The notes: generated by a model not told the origin, from the sequence alone. Numbered from the stretch's first letter, positions 37,459-46,966 are shown. The stretch is 64,000 nt of DNA from an uncultured Bacteroidales bacterium (GCA_902786725.1 CADADP010000001.1:1-64000); one strand, 5' to 3'. Numbers and translations are program-made.

Positions 37459-39459
37459 ATGAAAAGACTAATCGCACTCGCCATTGGCGTGATGGTACTG
37501 ATTTTGCCATCGTGGGGACACTCGACCGACGTGCTGAGTTACTGGCGCACGCAGGACGGAATAGGACAAAGAGGCGCATACCGCCACTTGCTGGAAATAG
37601 CCAAGCCACAATTCTCGGCACGCGACAGCGCACTGTCGCGCCTGACGACGCGCGAGGACTGGGAGAGTTATATCGAGTCGTCCCGCGAAAAGTTTGGCAA
37701 GATTGTTGGAGAGTTACCGGCCCGAACTCCGCTAAACGCGGTGATAGTGGGTAGGACGGAAAAAGATGGCATAATCGCCGAGAAATTCTACTACGAGTCG
37801 ATGCCAGGCTATAAAGTTCCGGCAGTGCTGTTTCGCCCGGCAAAAGTGAGCGGCCGGCTACCGGCAGTGCTCTACTGCTGCGGCCATATCGACAACGGAT
37901 TCAGGTATGAAAATTATCAGACCGTTATGCTGAATCTGGCGAAGAAGGGGTTTGCGGTGATGTCGCTGGATCCTGCTGGCCAGGGAGAGCGCAAGATGAC
38001 TAAAATGGCGGCTGCCACGCATGAGCATTCGTACTGCGGCGTCCAGGCATTCGCGTGCGGTTACTCCCCTGCCCTATACTTCATCTGCGACGCGATGAGG
38101 GCCATTGACTATCTGCAAAGCCGCAATGATATCGACGGAGAGAGAATAGGCGTGACCGGCAGGTCGGGCGGAGGCACACAATCGGCGTATATCGCGGCGA
38201 TAGACCCGCGAGTGAAGGCATTGGCCACCGAGAACTACGTCACCTCGATGGCAACGCTACTGGCATCGAAAGGGGCTCAGGACGGTGAGCAGAATTTCAT
38301 TCATGCCGTGTATGAAGGATTTGACAACGCCGACCTGCTTACCATGAGAGCGCCGAAACCTACGCTGATGGTAGTCACCTACAACGACATCTTTCCAATA
38401 GATGGCACCATGAAGGCCTACGAAGAGACCCGACGTGCATTCACGGCACTTGGCGCGGCCGAAAATCTGGAGATTAGCATAGACTATGGCGGCCATCAAT
38501 CCACGAAGAAGAACAACGAGGCCATCTATGCCTTTTTCCAGAAGCACCTCGGTGGCGCAGGCGACCCGAGCGAGGTGAAGGTGAATCACTTCGACGAGAA
38601 GCATCTGAGCCTGTTTCACGGCGAGAACTTCATGGAAAAGAGTGGCAGCAAAACCCTATCTGAAATGAACCTGCTGCTTGGCGAAGACGCTAAAAAGGCT
38701 CGCCGAGCACTGCAAGAGAGCGATTATCGCGATTACCTGACCCAACTGCCTGAGATGGTGAAAAAAGTCACCGGAGCCAACGCACATCCCGCGGAAAAAG
38801 TAGAAGCCACCCTATCGGGGCGGCTCAACCGTGAGCGATTCGACATAGAGCAATATCTGGTGAAAGGCTGTGGCGACTACTTCACACCTGTTCTGAGAGT
38901 GATACCGCACGGCGTGAGCAATGGCAAGAGTTTGCTGTATCTTGACGACAATGGCAAGCATCACGCCGTGGAGACGAGCGAGGTGGCATCGCTTGCCGAG
39001 GCCGGATACACGGTGGTGATTCCCGACCTGAGCGGGACGGGAGAAACCGGTACCGGTTACATCGCCGGCGGAGATTCGGAAATAAGCGGAGTGTCGCTGA
39101 ACTTGTGGCATGCCTCGATACTGGTGAACCACAGTATGGCCGCAATCAGGATGGCGGAGATAGCTAAAGTGGCGCAATTAGCCATATCCTTGCAGGGGAC
39201 GGACAACAAAATCTCAGCGCAAGCCATAGGTGCGCACTGTGCCGACCTGCTCCAAGCCGCCACGGTATATAACTTGTTCGGCCACTTGACGCTGACCGAC
39301 CCGCTGGAAAGTTGGCAATCGATAGTTGGAGCCATAGACTACGATGTGAAGCACGTGCCCGGGATGTCGGCCGGAGTGCTGCGCCACTATGATATTCCCG
39401 ACCTGATAAACTACATGGCCACTCAAGGAATACCCGTGGAAGTGAGGCACAAAAAATAA
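37459..39459 (+). CDS. Secreted double-domain alpha/beta hydrolase (acetylxylan-esterase-like)
   Basis: 666 aa with an N-terminal signal peptide (about residues 1-20). The first hydrolase domain has the oxyanion-strand region L-Y-C-C-G-H, the nucleophile elbow G-R-S-G-G-G with Ser 236, an Asp in Y-N-D-I-F-P and His 346 in Y-G-G-H-Q-S, so it looks active. Residues about 430-666 resemble a second alpha/beta-hydrolase core (V-V-I-P-D-L-S-G-T-G, then G-A-H-C-A-D-L at the elbow position), with Cys instead of Ser. Related Bacteroidales enzymes are esterases of plant-glycan decorations, but the substrate here is not determined. Both domains lie in one uninterrupted frame, so this is a fusion or internal duplication, not a frameshift. 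Confidence 0.75.
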   Translation: MKRLIALAIGVMVLILPSWGHSTDVLSYWRTQDGIGQRGAYRHLLEIAKPQFSARDSALSRLTTREDWESYIESSREKFGKIVGELPARTPLNAVIVGRTEKDGIIAEKFYYESMPGYKVPAVLFRPAKVSGRLPAVLYCCGHIDNGFRYENYQTVMLNLAKKGFAVMSLDPAGQGERKMTKMAAATHEHSYCGVQAFACGYSPALYFICDAMRAIDYLQSRNDIDGERIGVTGRSGGGTQSAYIAAIDPRVKALATENYVTSMATLLASKGAQDGEQNFIHAVYEGFDNADLLTMRAPKPTLMVVTYNDIFPIDGTMKAYEETRRAFTALGAAENLEISIDYGGHQSTKKNNEAIYAFFQKHLGGAGDPSEVKVNHFDEKHLSLFHGENFMEKSGSKTLSEMNLLLGEDAKKARRALQESDYRDYLTQLPEMVKKVTGANAHPAEKVEATLSGRLNRERFDIEQYLVKGCGDYFTPVLRVIPHGVSNGKSLLYLDDNGKHHAVETSEVASLAEAGYTVVIPDLSGTGETGTGYIAGGDSEISGVSLNLWHASILVNHSMAAIRMAEIAKVAQLAISLQGTDNKISAQAIGAHCADLLQAATVYNLFGHLTLTDPLESWQSIVGAIDYDVKHVPGMSAGVLRHYDIPDLINYMATQGIPVEVRHKK

Positions 39460-39573
39460 GGCCGGAAATATGAAAATGGCGCGCGGATTACTAAAAAGTC
39501 TGAAAAAACATTAACATCTGCTAATTAGTAGAAAACAAGTGCCGATATTTTTTCTTATTGCGTGGTTTTGCAG

Positions 39574-39581
39574 TAACTTTG
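39574..39581 (+). promoter_or_regulatory. -7 element of the korAB promoter
   Basis: TAACTTTG, preceded at the right distance only by a T-rich stretch instead of TTTG. The leader to the ATG at 39709 would be about 120 nt. The rest of the gap 39460-39708 holds nothing else I can identify. Confidence 0.5.
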
Positions 39582-39708
39582 CTACGCAAAAGACTGATAC
39601 AGGCGTTAATTGTCCGGTGATATAGCGTTGATGCGGGGGATTAAGCTCATAAAAGTCGGATTGCAATACACAAACTAATTAATTAAACATCAATATTCTA
39701 GAACAAAA

Positions 39709-41553
39709 ATGTTAGACAAGACCAACGTACTATTCCGACAGAGTATAGTAGTGCGTTTTTCCGGAGACTCCGGCGACGGGATGCAGTTAGCCGGCACCAT
39801 ATTCTCGAACGTATCGGCCGAAGTAGGCGATCAAATCTCAACATTCCCCGACTATCCGGCAGAAGTCAGAGCCCCTCAAGGCACACTTAACGGAGTGTCG
39901 GGCTTTCAGGTTCACGTGGGTCATGGAGTACACACGCCCGGTGACGAATGCGACGTGCTGATAGCGATGAACCCTGCAGCGCTGAAACAGAACGCCAAGT
40001 TCCTGCAGCGTCGCGGTGTGGCGATAGTGGATATCGACTCGTTCAAGAAGGCCGACTTAGAGAAGGCTCTGTACCAAACCGACGACCCCTACACCGAGAT
40101 AGGCCTAAAGGCCCAGGTGGTGGAAGTGCCAATGACATCGCTGGTAAAGGCTGCGCTTGCCGAGAGCGGGCTTGACTTTAAGGCACAGATGAAGTGCCGC
40201 AACATGCTGGCCATAGGCCTGGTGTGCTGGCTGTTCAATCTGCCTAAGGCCAACGTGCTGAAATACGTGGAGAACAAGTTTGCCGGGAAGCCCGCTATCT
40301 ACGAGGCCAACGCCAAAGTGATACAGGCCGGATATGACTATGGTCACAACATACACGCATCGGTATCGACCTACCGCATAGAGACAGAGAAATCGCAGCC
40401 CGGCATCTACACCGACGTTAACGGGAACAAGGCCACCGCATGGGGTCTGATACTGGCCAGCGAGAAGAGCCATCGGCCACTGTTCCTGGGCAGCTACCCC
40501 ATCACACCGGCCACCGACATACTGCATGAGTTGGCCAAGCGTCGCGACTTGGGCGTAAAAGCGTGCCAGATGGAAGACGAGATAGCCGGAATATGCTCGG
40601 CCATAGGAGCGTCGTTTGCCGGCCACTTGGCAGTAACCACGACATCGGGCCCCGGCCTGGCGCTCAAGAGCGAGGGCATGGGTCTGGCCGTGATGGCCGA
40701 GTTGCCCCTGGTGATAATAGACGTGCAGCGAGGCGGCCCATCGACAGGACTGCCCACAAAGACCGAGCAAACCGACCTGCAGCAGGCCCTCTACGGCCGC
40801 AGTGGCGAGTCACCGCTGCCGGTGGTTGCGGCCATATCTCCCACCGACTGTTTCCACATGGCATTTGAGGCAGCGCGGATAGCCATAGAGCACATGACCC
40901 CGGTGATACTGCTCACCGACGCGTTTATAGCCAACGGGTCGTCGGCATGGCGCATTCCCGATGCGGGCGATTACCCCGAGATAAAGCCCAACTATGTGCC
41001 TGCTGACAAGAAAGAGACATGGCACTCCTACGACCGCAACGAGGAGCTGGTGCGCTACTGGGCCATACCCGGCGAGGAAGGCTTGTGCCACCGTGTGGGC
41101 GGCTTGGAGAAGGACTACGTGAGCGGTGCGCTGAGCAATAATCCTGAGAACCATGAGCGCATGGTGAAAGCACGCGCACAGAAAGTGGCCAACGTGGCCA
41201 ACCACATTCCCGAGCTGGAGGTGAAGAGCGAAGGCGAAAGCGACACGCTGCTGGTGGGCTGGGGCGGCACCTACGGCCACCTCTACACAGCGTATGAGCA
41301 CCTCAACGCCGAAGGGAAGCGAGTGGATTTCGCACAATTCCGCTACATCAACCCACTTCCCAAGAACACCGAGGAAGTTCTGCGTCGTTACAAGACAGTG
41401 ATAGTGGCCGAGCTTAATACAGGCCAATTCGCCCGGTACCTGCAAAGCCAGTTGTCCGGATTGCACATAGAGCAAATTAACAAGACACAAGGTCAGCCGT
41501 TCCTGGTACAGGAGATAATAGACGGAGTGAACAAAATAATGGAGGGCAAATGA
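39709..41553 (+). CDS. korA: 2-oxoacid:ferredoxin oxidoreductase, alpha (gamma-alpha fused) subunit
   Basis: With KorB this converts a 2-oxoacid (most likely 2-oxoglutarate) and CoA to acyl-CoA, CO2 and reduced ferredoxin in the cytoplasm of anaerobes. The 614-aa chain starts with a gamma-type domain (F-S-G-D-S-G-D-G-M-Q, about residues 10-200), continues with the pyrimidine-binding domain (S-Y-P-I-T-P-A-T-D-I, M-E-D-E-I-A-G, T-T-S-G-P-G, G-P-S-T-G-L-P-T), and ends with the C-terminal domain (L-L-V-G-W-G-G-T-Y-G). Length and order are normal for Bacteroidales KorA. The stop overlaps the korB start by 4 nt, indicating coupled translation. Preference for 2-oxoglutarate over other 2-oxoacids is from family resemblance only. 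Confidence 0.9.
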   Translation: MLDKTNVLFRQSIVVRFSGDSGDGMQLAGTIFSNVSAEVGDQISTFPDYPAEVRAPQGTLNGVSGFQVHVGHGVHTPGDECDVLIAMNPAALKQNAKFLQRRGVAIVDIDSFKKADLEKALYQTDDPYTEIGLKAQVVEVPMTSLVKAALAESGLDFKAQMKCRNMLAIGLVCWLFNLPKANVLKYVENKFAGKPAIYEANAKVIQAGYDYGHNIHASVSTYRIETEKSQPGIYTDVNGNKATAWGLILASEKSHRPLFLGSYPITPATDILHELAKRRDLGVKACQMEDEIAGICSAIGASFAGHLAVTTTSGPGLALKSEGMGLAVMAELPLVIIDVQRGGPSTGLPTKTEQTDLQQALYGRSGESPLPVVAAISPTDCFHMAFEAARIAIEHMTPVILLTDAFIANGSSAWRIPDAGDYPEIKPNYVPADKKETWHSYDRNEELVRYWAIPGEEGLCHRVGGLEKDYVSGALSNNPENHERMVKARAQKVANVANHIPELEVKSEGESDTLLVGWGGTYGHLYTAYEHLNAEGKRVDFAQFRYINPLPKNTEEVLRRYKTVIVAELNTGQFARYLQSQLSGLHIEQINKTQGQPFLVQEIIDGVNKIMEGK

Positions 41554-42587
41554 TTATGACAAGCATAAACGACAATACCACAATCGGATTCCAGCCGAGA
41601 GATTACAAGAGCGACCAAGTGGTGCGTTGGTGTCCCGGATGCGGCGACCACGCCATCCTTAACGTGCTTCATAAGGCCATGGCCGAGCTGGGCATACCGC
41701 CTCACAAGACAGCCGTGATATCGGGTATAGGATGTAGTTCACGCCTACCCTACTACATGAACACCTACGGATTCCACACCATACACGGGCGTGGGGGTGC
41801 CGTTGCAACCGGCGTGAAAGTCGCGAACCCTGAACTGACCGTGTGGCAAGTGGCCGGCGACGGCGACGGGCTGGCCATAGGCGGCAACCACTTTATCCAT
41901 GAAGTGAGGCGCAACGTGGATCTGAACCTGCTCTTGCTCAACAACAAGATATACGGCTTGACAAAAGGTCAGTACTCGCCCACAAGCGACCGCGGCTTTG
42001 TGTCGAAGTCGTCGCCCTACGGCACCACTGAGGACCCGTTTATACCGGCCGAGCTGGTGTTTGGCGCTCGCGGCACGTTCTTTGCCCGCGGCATCGACGT
42101 GGAGTTGAAGATTTCGCAGGAAATAATGGTTGCGGCTCAGAAGCATCGCGGTTGCTCGGTGGTGGAGATTCTGCAGAACTGCATGATATTCAACAACGGC
42201 ATCCACAACTACATAACAGACCGCGCCACTCGCGCCGACCGCACCATCCACCTGGTTCACGGGGAGAAGATGATATTCGGCGTCAACAACGACAAGGGCC
42301 TGGTTCAGGACGGATTTGGGTTGAAGGCGGTGACAATAGGCCAGGACGGCTACACAATGGACGATGTGCTGGTGCACGACGCCCATTGTGAGAGCAACTT
42401 CCTGCATCAGCAACTGGCCATGATGGACGGGCATGAGTTGCCGTTGGCACTGGGTGTGATACGCGACGTGGAAGCGCTCACCTACGATGCCGAAGTGGAG
42501 CAGCAAGTGGAGCAAGTAAAAGCCAAGCATGGGTTCAGTTGCCTTCGCGACATGATAGTGAAAGGCGACACGTGGGAGGTGAAATAA
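41550..42587 (+). CDS. korB: 2-oxoacid:ferredoxin oxidoreductase, beta subunit
   Basis: 345 aa, the thiamine-diphosphate-binding partner of KorA. It has W-C-P-G-C-G-D-H near the N terminus and G-I-G-C-S-S-R (cluster-associated Cys residues in this family). The TPP motif is G-D-G-D-G-L-A-I-G-G-N, continuing to L-N-N-K-I-Y-G-L-T. An alternative ATG lies two codons in. No ferredoxin-like domain is fused, so electrons leave through a separate ferredoxin. Confidence 0.9.
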   Translation: MIMTSINDNTTIGFQPRDYKSDQVVRWCPGCGDHAILNVLHKAMAELGIPPHKTAVISGIGCSSRLPYYMNTYGFHTIHGRGGAVATGVKVANPELTVWQVAGDGDGLAIGGNHFIHEVRRNVDLNLLLLNNKIYGLTKGQYSPTSDRGFVSKSSPYGTTEDPFIPAELVFGARGTFFARGIDVELKISQEIMVAAQKHRGCSVVEILQNCMIFNNGIHNYITDRATRADRTIHLVHGEKMIFGVNNDKGLVQDGFGLKAVTIGQDGYTMDDVLVHDAHCESNFLHQQLAMMDGHELPLALGVIRDVEALTYDAEVEQQVEQVKAKHGFSCLRDMIVKGDTWEVK

Positions 42588-42685
42588 CGCCTTTCACCGC
42601 GATCCAATCGAGAGATACGCACCGAGCCTGCGGGCGCACGAGACGCTTGTGGGCTCGGTTGATAACAAGAGAGCACGACACAGAG

Positions 42686-42985
42686 ATGAAACGGCACAAG
42701 TACATACTGACATCGGCCGGAGCCGTGCGGCTGGGCTACGTGGCGCTTCACCGCGAGTTGATAGAGCCCGGCGACTACTGCATAGGCGGAGGCCTGTATG
42801 AGATTGACTACGCGGAGCGTCAGCTGGTGTTCTACGGAGAATCGATGGACTATGGCGCTCCGCGCTGGAGCCGAGCGCGTGAGGTGGTGTTGCCGCGCGA
42901 CTATGAGGGGTTCCCGCCGGTGTTGCTAACGTCGAGCGACAAGGTGACGCCGCTGGCCGATGTGGTGGCGGTGCGATATGAATAA
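42686..42985 (+). CDS. Small protein of unknown function
   Basis: 99 aa from the ATG at 42686. The open frame extends 147 nt further upstream into the 3' end of korB, but that part looks unlike coding sequence. No signal peptide or membrane segment is seen, and the product is mixed beta in appearance (G-G-G-L-Y-E-I-D-Y, Q-L-V-F-Y-G-E-S). I do not recognise a family. It lies 98 nt after korB and meets the minus-strand CNNM gene tail to tail 65 nt away. Confidence 0.55.
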   Translation: MKRHKYILTSAGAVRLGYVALHRELIEPGDYCIGGGLYEIDYAERQLVFYGESMDYGAPRWSRAREVVLPRDYEGFPPVLLTSSDKVTPLADVVAVRYE

Positions 42986-43050
42986 TCGCCAATAGAGAGA
43001 ATTAAGCCAGGGAAGGGGAAGACTGCGTCGGAATGCGAGTAGCGACGGCT

Positions 43051-44343
43051 TCAGGATTTGGGAGCCGCTGGTATAGGCTCCACGCGGACCAACTCAATAC
43101 GGGCCGCGCTTTTTTTGAGCACCTTGAAGCGGAAGCCATCGGCATCGATTAACTGGCCCTCGTTAGGGATAGCCTCAAACTTGCTGAGGAGGTATCCGGC
43201 AATAGTCTGGTAATCATCGCTCTCGGGCAGGTCGAGGTGGAACTGCTCGTTAATTTCCTCGATTTCGACACGTCCCGAGAATTCATACACACCGTCGGCT
43301 ACACGACGCGAGACCAGATTGTCGCGGTCGTGCTCGTCTTGGATTTCGCCAAAGATTTCTTCCACCAAGTCTTCGAGAGTCACCATTCCGCTTGTTCCGC
43401 CAAACTCATCGATTACAATAGCCATACTTTTCTTTTCGGACAGCAGGTTCTGCATCATCTTCTTGGCCAGTAGCGTTTCGGGGGCGAAGATAACGGGCTT
43501 GATACGAGTTTTCCAGTTCACTTCGGGTTGGAAGAGTTCGTCAACCCGTATAAAGCCGAGGACGTTGTCGATACTGTCGTGATAGACCACGATTTTGGAT
43601 AGGCCCGATGAGGTGAAGAGCTCGCTGAGTTGCTCTCGCGAAGTCTCGTTGATGTCCACGCCCACGATTTCGTTGCGCGGCACCATGCAGTCGCGCAGCC
43701 GAGTGTCGCTGAAGTCGAGCGCGTTCTCAAAAATTTTCACTTCGCGTTCCACCTCCTTGTTTTCATCCTCATGTCGGTCGATATTCTCTTGCAGGTAAGC
43801 GTCGAGTTCGTCCACGGTGATGACATTGATACGCTCGTGCATAACTTTGAGCCCCAGCAGTTTCATGAGCATGGCCGAGAGAGCCTCGGTGAACTTGGAG
43901 ATGGGCCAGAGTATGCAGTAGCACACGAAGAGCGGCATGGAGAAGAATCGGAGTGAATAGTTAGGGTTGATGCGGAATATGGTTTTAGGCAGAAATTCGC
44001 CGGTTATGAGCAGAATGATGGTGGCGATAACGGTCTGCATGAGCAGAATCATGAACTCGTTTTGCCCGAACGCGTCGCTTAGCCAGGGTTTCAACAATCC
44101 GGCGATAGCCATGTTGTAAACCACGTTAACGATGTTGTTGCCGATGAGGAGAGAGGAAATGAAGTTGTCCTTATTTGAGAAGAACACATCGATAATGCGG
44201 CTGGAGAGTCCGCCCTTGCTCACGTCGATGCCCACGCGCACCTTATTGCTGGAGACAAAAGCGATTTCCATGCCAGAGAAGAACCCCGACATGGCCATAG
44301 CCACAAGAGTGATAATGAGAAGAGTAACCAGTTCCGTGCTCAT
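43051..44343 (-). CDS. CNNM / CBS / CorC_HlyC domain membrane protein
   Basis: 430 aa. Residues 1 to about 190 form a CNNM transmembrane domain (about four hydrophobic segments, with S-G-M-E-I-A-F-V-S and I-G-N-N-I-V-N). A CBS-pair region follows at about 205-330 (M-V-P-R-N-E-I-V-G-V-D; V-I-D-E-F-G-G-T-S-G-M-V-T). A C-terminal CorC_HlyC transporter-associated domain lies at about 345-425. Members are linked to magnesium or cobalt handling; the Bacteroidetes gliding protein GldE is a relative. It is the last gene of the minus-strand operon, 29 nt after lptC. Confidence 0.85.
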   Translation of the reverse strand: MSTELVTLLIITLVAMAMSGFFSGMEIAFVSSNKVRVGIDVSKGGLSSRIIDVFFSNKDNFISSLLIGNNIVNVVYNMAIAGLLKPWLSDAFGQNEFMILLMQTVIATIILLITGEFLPKTIFRINPNYSLRFFSMPLFVCYCILWPISKFTEALSAMLMKLLGLKVMHERINVITVDELDAYLQENIDRHEDENKEVEREVKIFENALDFSDTRLRDCMVPRNEIVGVDINETSREQLSELFTSSGLSKIVVYHDSIDNVLGFIRVDELFQPEVNWKTRIKPVIFAPETLLAKKMMQNLLSEKKSMAIVIDEFGGTSGMVTLEDLVEEIFGEIQDEHDRDNLVSRRVADGVYEFSGRVEIEEINEQFHLDLPESDDYQTIAGYLLSKFEAIPNEGQLIDADGFRFKVLKKSAARIELVRVEPIPAAPKS

Positions 44344-44372
44344 AGTTTATGATTGGCTTGCGATGCCATCTG

Positions 44373-44942
44373 CTATCCGCCTCTGGGGAAGCGGTTCTCG
44401 TCGATGGGGAAGATGGCCATCACTTTATTAATCTTATATGTAGTGAAATCCTCGTTCGACTCGTATCCGTATCCTTCGATGACACGCGACGCGCGCTCGA
44501 TGTGGATAAAGGAATCGGAATAGAGTTTGTGCTTGTCTTGGTCCCAAAACATGTGGTTAGTGAGAATCACCTCGTTCTCCACGTTGGTAATACGCACGTT
44601 TCCGTTAAGGCTCCAGACCTTTGTGAGTTCGTTGTAATATGCGGAATCGCACCTGATGGTGGATATGGGCTTAAACTTCTTGTCCACTTCCTCGGCAAGG
44701 ACGCCGTCGGGGAAAATCCAGTGTGGAGGCTGTGCGCTCTCGAACATTTGCCACAGCGGCGTAGTGATGCGATATCTCACGCTACCGGAGTCGCTGATTA
44801 CCGTCTGCACGTCACGCGAAACCATAGTGGGCACCTTCTGCGGATTCACATCGTGGCTGACCACGTTTTTGAGTTCGTGCTTGCATCCTGCCATTATGGC
44901 AATGAGCAGACAGAGCGGCAATAATGAACGTGTAGCAGTCAT
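44373..44942 (-). CDS. lptC: LPS export protein LptC
   Basis: 189 aa. It starts with a signal sequence and lipobox I-M-A-G-C (Cys 20), so this is a lipoprotein form, common for Bacteroidetes LptC. The body carries the LptC/OstA-like beta-jellyroll pattern: S-G-S-V-R-Y-R-I, I-F-P-D-G-V, A-Y-Y-N-E-L-T-K-V-W-S-L-N-G-N-V, L-T-N-H-M-F-W-D-Q. It links the inner-membrane LptB2FG transporter to the periplasmic bridge. Neighbours (outer-membrane protein upstream, CNNM downstream) agree with an envelope operon. Confidence 0.85.
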   Translation of the reverse strand: MTATRSLLPLCLLIAIMAGCKHELKNVVSHDVNPQKVPTMVSRDVQTVISDSGSVRYRITTPLWQMFESAQPPHWIFPDGVLAEEVDKKFKPISTIRCDSAYYNELTKVWSLNGNVRITNVENEVILTNHMFWDQDKHKLYSDSFIHIERASRVIEGYGYESNEDFTTYKINKVMAIFPIDENRFPRGG

Positions 44943-44985
44943 CCGAGCGTGAACAAATTAATTACGATAGAGACAGATGTGCCTA

Positions 44986-46230
44986 TTAGCGTATCTTATT
45001 CTTCCAGAACCAGAGTTCGTTGAAGTTAACACTGAGAGTGATGTTGAAGTAGTCCTCCTTGATGAGCAGTTGTGGCGCGGAAATTCTGTGCTTCCACTCA
45101 AAGCCTATGTTGATCATCGTCTTGGAGGTAATCGACGAAGTGGGCAGTCCGAAGCCGAAAGAGATTCCGTAGTCGCGCACGTTGTTCCCGATAACGTTGA
45201 TATAGTCGCGATTGTAATGGGCTCCGACGCGATAGACCATTCGGGTGAGGTAATTAGTCTGCTTCAAAGGGGAGAATTGCAGACCTGCTGCCACCCGCCA
45301 GCGATTGTTGAAAGTCATTTTATCATCCTCGAATCCACTGAGAGGCCTGTACTTGGCCTTAGCCCACTGCTGGTAGGTGAAATCGACCTCGGCCGAGATT
45401 TTGTTGTCGCGGTTGTAGCTGATACCGGCGCCGAAGGAGTTGGGTTGCTCGAAATCGCCTTTCATCGACTGGTATCCCACCGTGTCGGCCGTAATGTCGA
45501 GGTCAACGTCGTAGTAGGCACCCCAGCGATTACCGTGGAAACTTTTGCGTGGCGTGTAGGTGAATCCGAGAATCACCTTATCTCGCGACGTGAGGTCGAT
45601 GCCATATTGCATTCCCAGGTGCACGTTCCAGTCTCTGATTTCGAATACGCGTTCGAAAAGCGTGGTGGTGCTGCCGAGGATAAACGTGTCGTTGGTGATG
45701 GTTCCGAACATATAGGAGAAGTTGGCACCGAAAGAGAAGTTCTTGAACGGTTTGTAGCCGAAGCCGAGATAAAGTTCGGTTATACCGCCTTGTCCCTCAC
45801 GCGACTCAATGCCGTTCTCAAGTATAGAGCCGAACGAATATCCCACCGAGGAATACGGCACGATGCCGAACGAGCCTCCGAGGTGCGGATAGATACGGAA
45901 CATGGAACTGATGTAATCGAGACCGCCACCGAAGGCATGGGAAGAGATAGCGCCTTCCTTAGACCAAAGATTTGTGAGGTCGAGCCCCACGTCCCATATA
46001 AAGGTGAGGGAATCCACTTGCGAATACGAAGCCGGGTTCATAGCGTTGATTTGGCGTCCGTTACGCATAGCGTATCCAACGCCGCCCATCTGTCGTTGCG
46101 CGCCCGAGACATTATCCTTGAGCATACCGTATCCCATCTTGGAATAAGGCGTGAGCTCGTCTTGCGCTTGCGCTGAGAAGCAGCAAGTCGCAGCCACAAT
46201 GGCAATCAGTAAGAATCTAAATATTTTCAT
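44986..46230 (-). CDS. Outer-membrane beta-barrel protein of unknown substrate
   Basis: 414 aa with a cleavable signal peptide (cut near A-Q-A) and then alternating aromatic/polar strands to the end, finishing in F-W-K-N-K-I-R. A conserved early segment S-K-M-G-Y-G-M-L and N-P-A-S-Y-S resembles FadL/OMPP1-like or porin-type proteins found beside coaX and lptC in Bacteroidales. Its start overlaps the 3' end of coaX by 14 nt. Transport of lipid-like molecules is only a guess. Confidence 0.7.
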   Translation of the reverse strand: MKIFRFLLIAIVAATCCFSAQAQDELTPYSKMGYGMLKDNVSGAQRQMGGVGYAMRNGRQINAMNPASYSQVDSLTFIWDVGLDLTNLWSKEGAISSHAFGGGLDYISSMFRIYPHLGGSFGIVPYSSVGYSFGSILENGIESREGQGGITELYLGFGYKPFKNFSFGANFSYMFGTITNDTFILGSTTTLFERVFEIRDWNVHLGMQYGIDLTSRDKVILGFTYTPRKSFHGNRWGAYYDVDLDITADTVGYQSMKGDFEQPNSFGAGISYNRDNKISAEVDFTYQQWAKAKYRPLSGFEDDKMTFNNRWRVAAGLQFSPLKQTNYLTRMVYRVGAHYNRDYINVIGNNVRDYGISFGFGLPTSSITSKTMINIGFEWKHRISAPQLLIKEDYFNITLSVNFNELWFWKNKIR

Positions 46231-46951
46231 TGTACAATAATATTCTGTTTAAACCTTTAGCGAGCAAATGCTCATCCACCACCACCTCGCTTGGCAGCCA
46301 GCGGGCCAGTAACCGCGCATCGCCACCCGTAACAGCCACCCGTAGTGAGTGATAGGTGTCTCTGTAATAGTCGGCGGCCTGACTTATTTCGCCCGCCATG
46401 CCCATCACCACGCCGGTTCGGATGCTGGTTTGGGTATCGTACCCTATTGCGGGCACATCTCCCGTGGCCTGAATCATCGGCAATCTGCCGGAGAAAAGGT
46501 GCAACGCCCTGAACCGCATCATCATTCCGGGCGAAATGCGTCCGCCCAGGAAAGTACCATCGGCGGTGAGCACATCGATGGTGAGCGCGCTTCCGGCATC
46601 GACTATAAGCACATCGCTGTCAGGGAACAGCGTCGCCGCCGCCACAGTTGTCGCCACACGGTCGGTTCCCAAGGACTGCGGCGAGCGATAGCCAATTCTG
46701 ATGGGCAGACGGCTCACGTTCTTAACGTTAAGAACAGTATCCACTATGCCGTGGAGCAGGCGTGACGGCTCGTTGTCGTCGCCTGCGACCCCTGAGAAGA
46801 TTGCGGCCGAGGGTGTGACACCGGCAAGCAAATGGGTGAAATCCACCTCGGCGAGAGATGGCGCGGCAACTGCTGTCAAGAGTTCATCACCCCTGAAAAG
46901 CGCCACTTTAGTCCTGGTGTTGCCACGGTCTATGCAAAGGTTGAATTTCAT
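46217..46951 (-). CDS. coaX: Type III pantothenate kinase
   Basis: Phosphorylates pantothenate, the first step of coenzyme A synthesis, in the cytoplasm. The 244-aa protein has the ASKHA phosphate-1 loop D-R-G-N-T-R-T-K at residues 8-15, the G-T-D-R-V-A motif, phosphate-2 loop D-A-G-S-A-L-T-I-D, the G-G-R-I-S-P-G-M segment and T-G-G-D-A near the end, all characteristic of CoaX. The start is the ATG at 46951; a TTG one codon upstream is less likely. The -7 promoter element is 8 nt before the start codon. Confidence 0.92.
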   Translation of the reverse strand: MKFNLCIDRGNTRTKVALFRGDELLTAVAAPSLAEVDFTHLLAGVTPSAAIFSGVAGDDNEPSRLLHGIVDTVLNVKNVSRLPIRIGYRSPQSLGTDRVATTVAAATLFPDSDVLIVDAGSALTIDVLTADGTFLGGRISPGMMMRFRALHLFSGRLPMIQATGDVPAIGYDTQTSIRTGVVMGMAGEISQAADYYRDTYHSLRVAVTGGDARLLARWLPSEVVVDEHLLAKGLNRILLYNENI

Positions 46952-46958
46952 CAAATTA

Positions 46959-46966
46959 CAAAGTTA
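46959..46966 (-). promoter_or_regulatory. -7 element just before coaX
   Basis: TAACTTTG on the minus strand. A TTTG lies 22 nt upstream, slightly beyond the usual spacing. Transcription would begin within a few bases of the coaX start codon, implying a leaderless or nearly leaderless mRNA. Confidence 0.5.

Noticed and set aside
39582-39708. Leader regulatory RNA before korA
   Set aside because: About 120 nt of leader is likely, but I could not find a convincing stem or known motif in it.
42986-43050. Bidirectional terminator between the convergent genes
   Set aside because: Only a 5-bp stem (CGTCG/CGACG at 43026-43047) is found, too weak to call.
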